This document shows, in pieces, positions 53,081 through 53,171 of a stretch of DNA of 53,171 bases. The stretch lies in NCBI RefSeq assembly GCF_000429825.1, contig NZ_KE386958.1, positions 50,157 through 103,327 of the forward strand, read 5' to 3'. The notes below the pieces were generated by a model. That model saw nothing but the letters and a program-made list of their open reading frames with translations. It searched no databases and had not been told where the DNA came from. A program made the translations under genes and the position numbers. How positions within the stretch are numbered: position 1 is the first letter of the stretch; every line of letters begins with the position of its first letter. The DNA comes from Cohnella thermotolerans DSM 17683 (lineage in GTDB: Bacteria > Bacillota > Bacilli > Paenibacillales > Paenibacillaceae).

Positions 53081-53171
53081 GCCGGTGCCTGTGCCCGGCA
53101 AGGCCAAAAACCGGCCTAGTCGGCCACGCCCCCAGCTGCCGGTGCCCAACAAGGGCAAAAACCGGCCTAGT
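53081..53171. repeat. Direct repeat at the right edge
   Basis: CAAAAACCGGCCTAGT occurs at 53105-53120 and 53156-53171 (51 bp apart), and GCCGGTGCC at 53081-53089 and 53138-53146 (57 bp apart). The unit is thus about 51-57 bp with one small indel. The array is cut by the window end, so its copy number is unknown. Confidence 0.7.

Overview
The window looks like chromosomal DNA from a GC-rich, spore-forming-type Firmicute of the Paenibacillaceae (Paenibacillus or Cohnella). The basis is the family content, not a database search: YesM/YesN-type two-component pairs, LplB/LplC-type sugar permeases, lipoprotein solute-binding proteins with Ser/Ala/Pro-rich linkers, GntR-LacI chimeric repressors including an AraR, a GlnK/GlnL-type pair, and strong Gram-positive Shine-Dalgarno sequences. 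Almost every gene concerns capture, sensing and breakdown of carbohydrates or amino acids. No rRNA, tRNA, CRISPR array, prophage or intact insertion sequence was seen.

Layout. (1) 0-6.9 kb: a YesN/YesM pair on the minus strand, divergent from a sugar ABC transporter (two permeases, one binding protein). (2) 7.1-17.0 kb: one colinear block of ROK repressor, glucosamine-6-phosphate deaminase-like protein, ROK kinase, GH4, GH3, two Lpl-type permeases and a binding protein. It reads as an uptake, hydrolysis, phosphorylation and deamination route for an amino-sugar glycoside. (3) 17.3-21.2 kb: araR, araD, araB with two clear AraR boxes; araA is not in the window. (4) 21.3-24.4 kb: a Zn/Cd-type P-type ATPase (minus) divergent from a small protein that seems to join a PD-(D/E)XK nuclease-like domain to a winged helix, behind a promoter and a leader terminator. 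(5) 25.1-31.2 kb: a polar amino-acid ABC transporter, a TauE-type permease and a GlnK/GlnL-like two-component pair. (6) 31.4-44.4 kb: a second GntR-LacI repressor, a sugar ABC transporter, a GH38 alpha-mannosidase, an unassigned large glycosidase-like protein and a DUF4965/glutaminase-A-like protein. (7) 44.4-46.6 kb: a decay zone with a GxGYxYP-family pseudogene, an intact HxlR regulator and a Gfo/Idh/MocA pseudogene. (8) 46.7-53.1 kb: a secreted transglutaminase-like protein, a DedA/VTT membrane protein, and a three-gene sensory operon of membrane-anchored sugar-binding protein, YesM kinase and AraC-type response regulator.

The best candidate for an undescribed system is the 31-45 kb block. 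An AT-rich imperfect palindrome, identical over 19 bp at two sites 11 kb apart and recognisable at three more, sits in front of the GntR-LacI gene, the transporter operon, the binding-protein gene, the divergent DUF4965 gene and the GxGYxYP pseudogene. This suggests one local regulon for a mannose-containing glycan, including a 742-residue putative hydrolase that fits no family I can name. A second candidate is the nuclease-fold/winged-helix protein with its apparent attenuator.

None of the three carbohydrate ABC transporters has its own ATPase, so they presumably share an MsmX-type ATPase encoded elsewhere. All functional calls rest on visible motifs, gene order and family knowledge; no searches or structure predictions were run.
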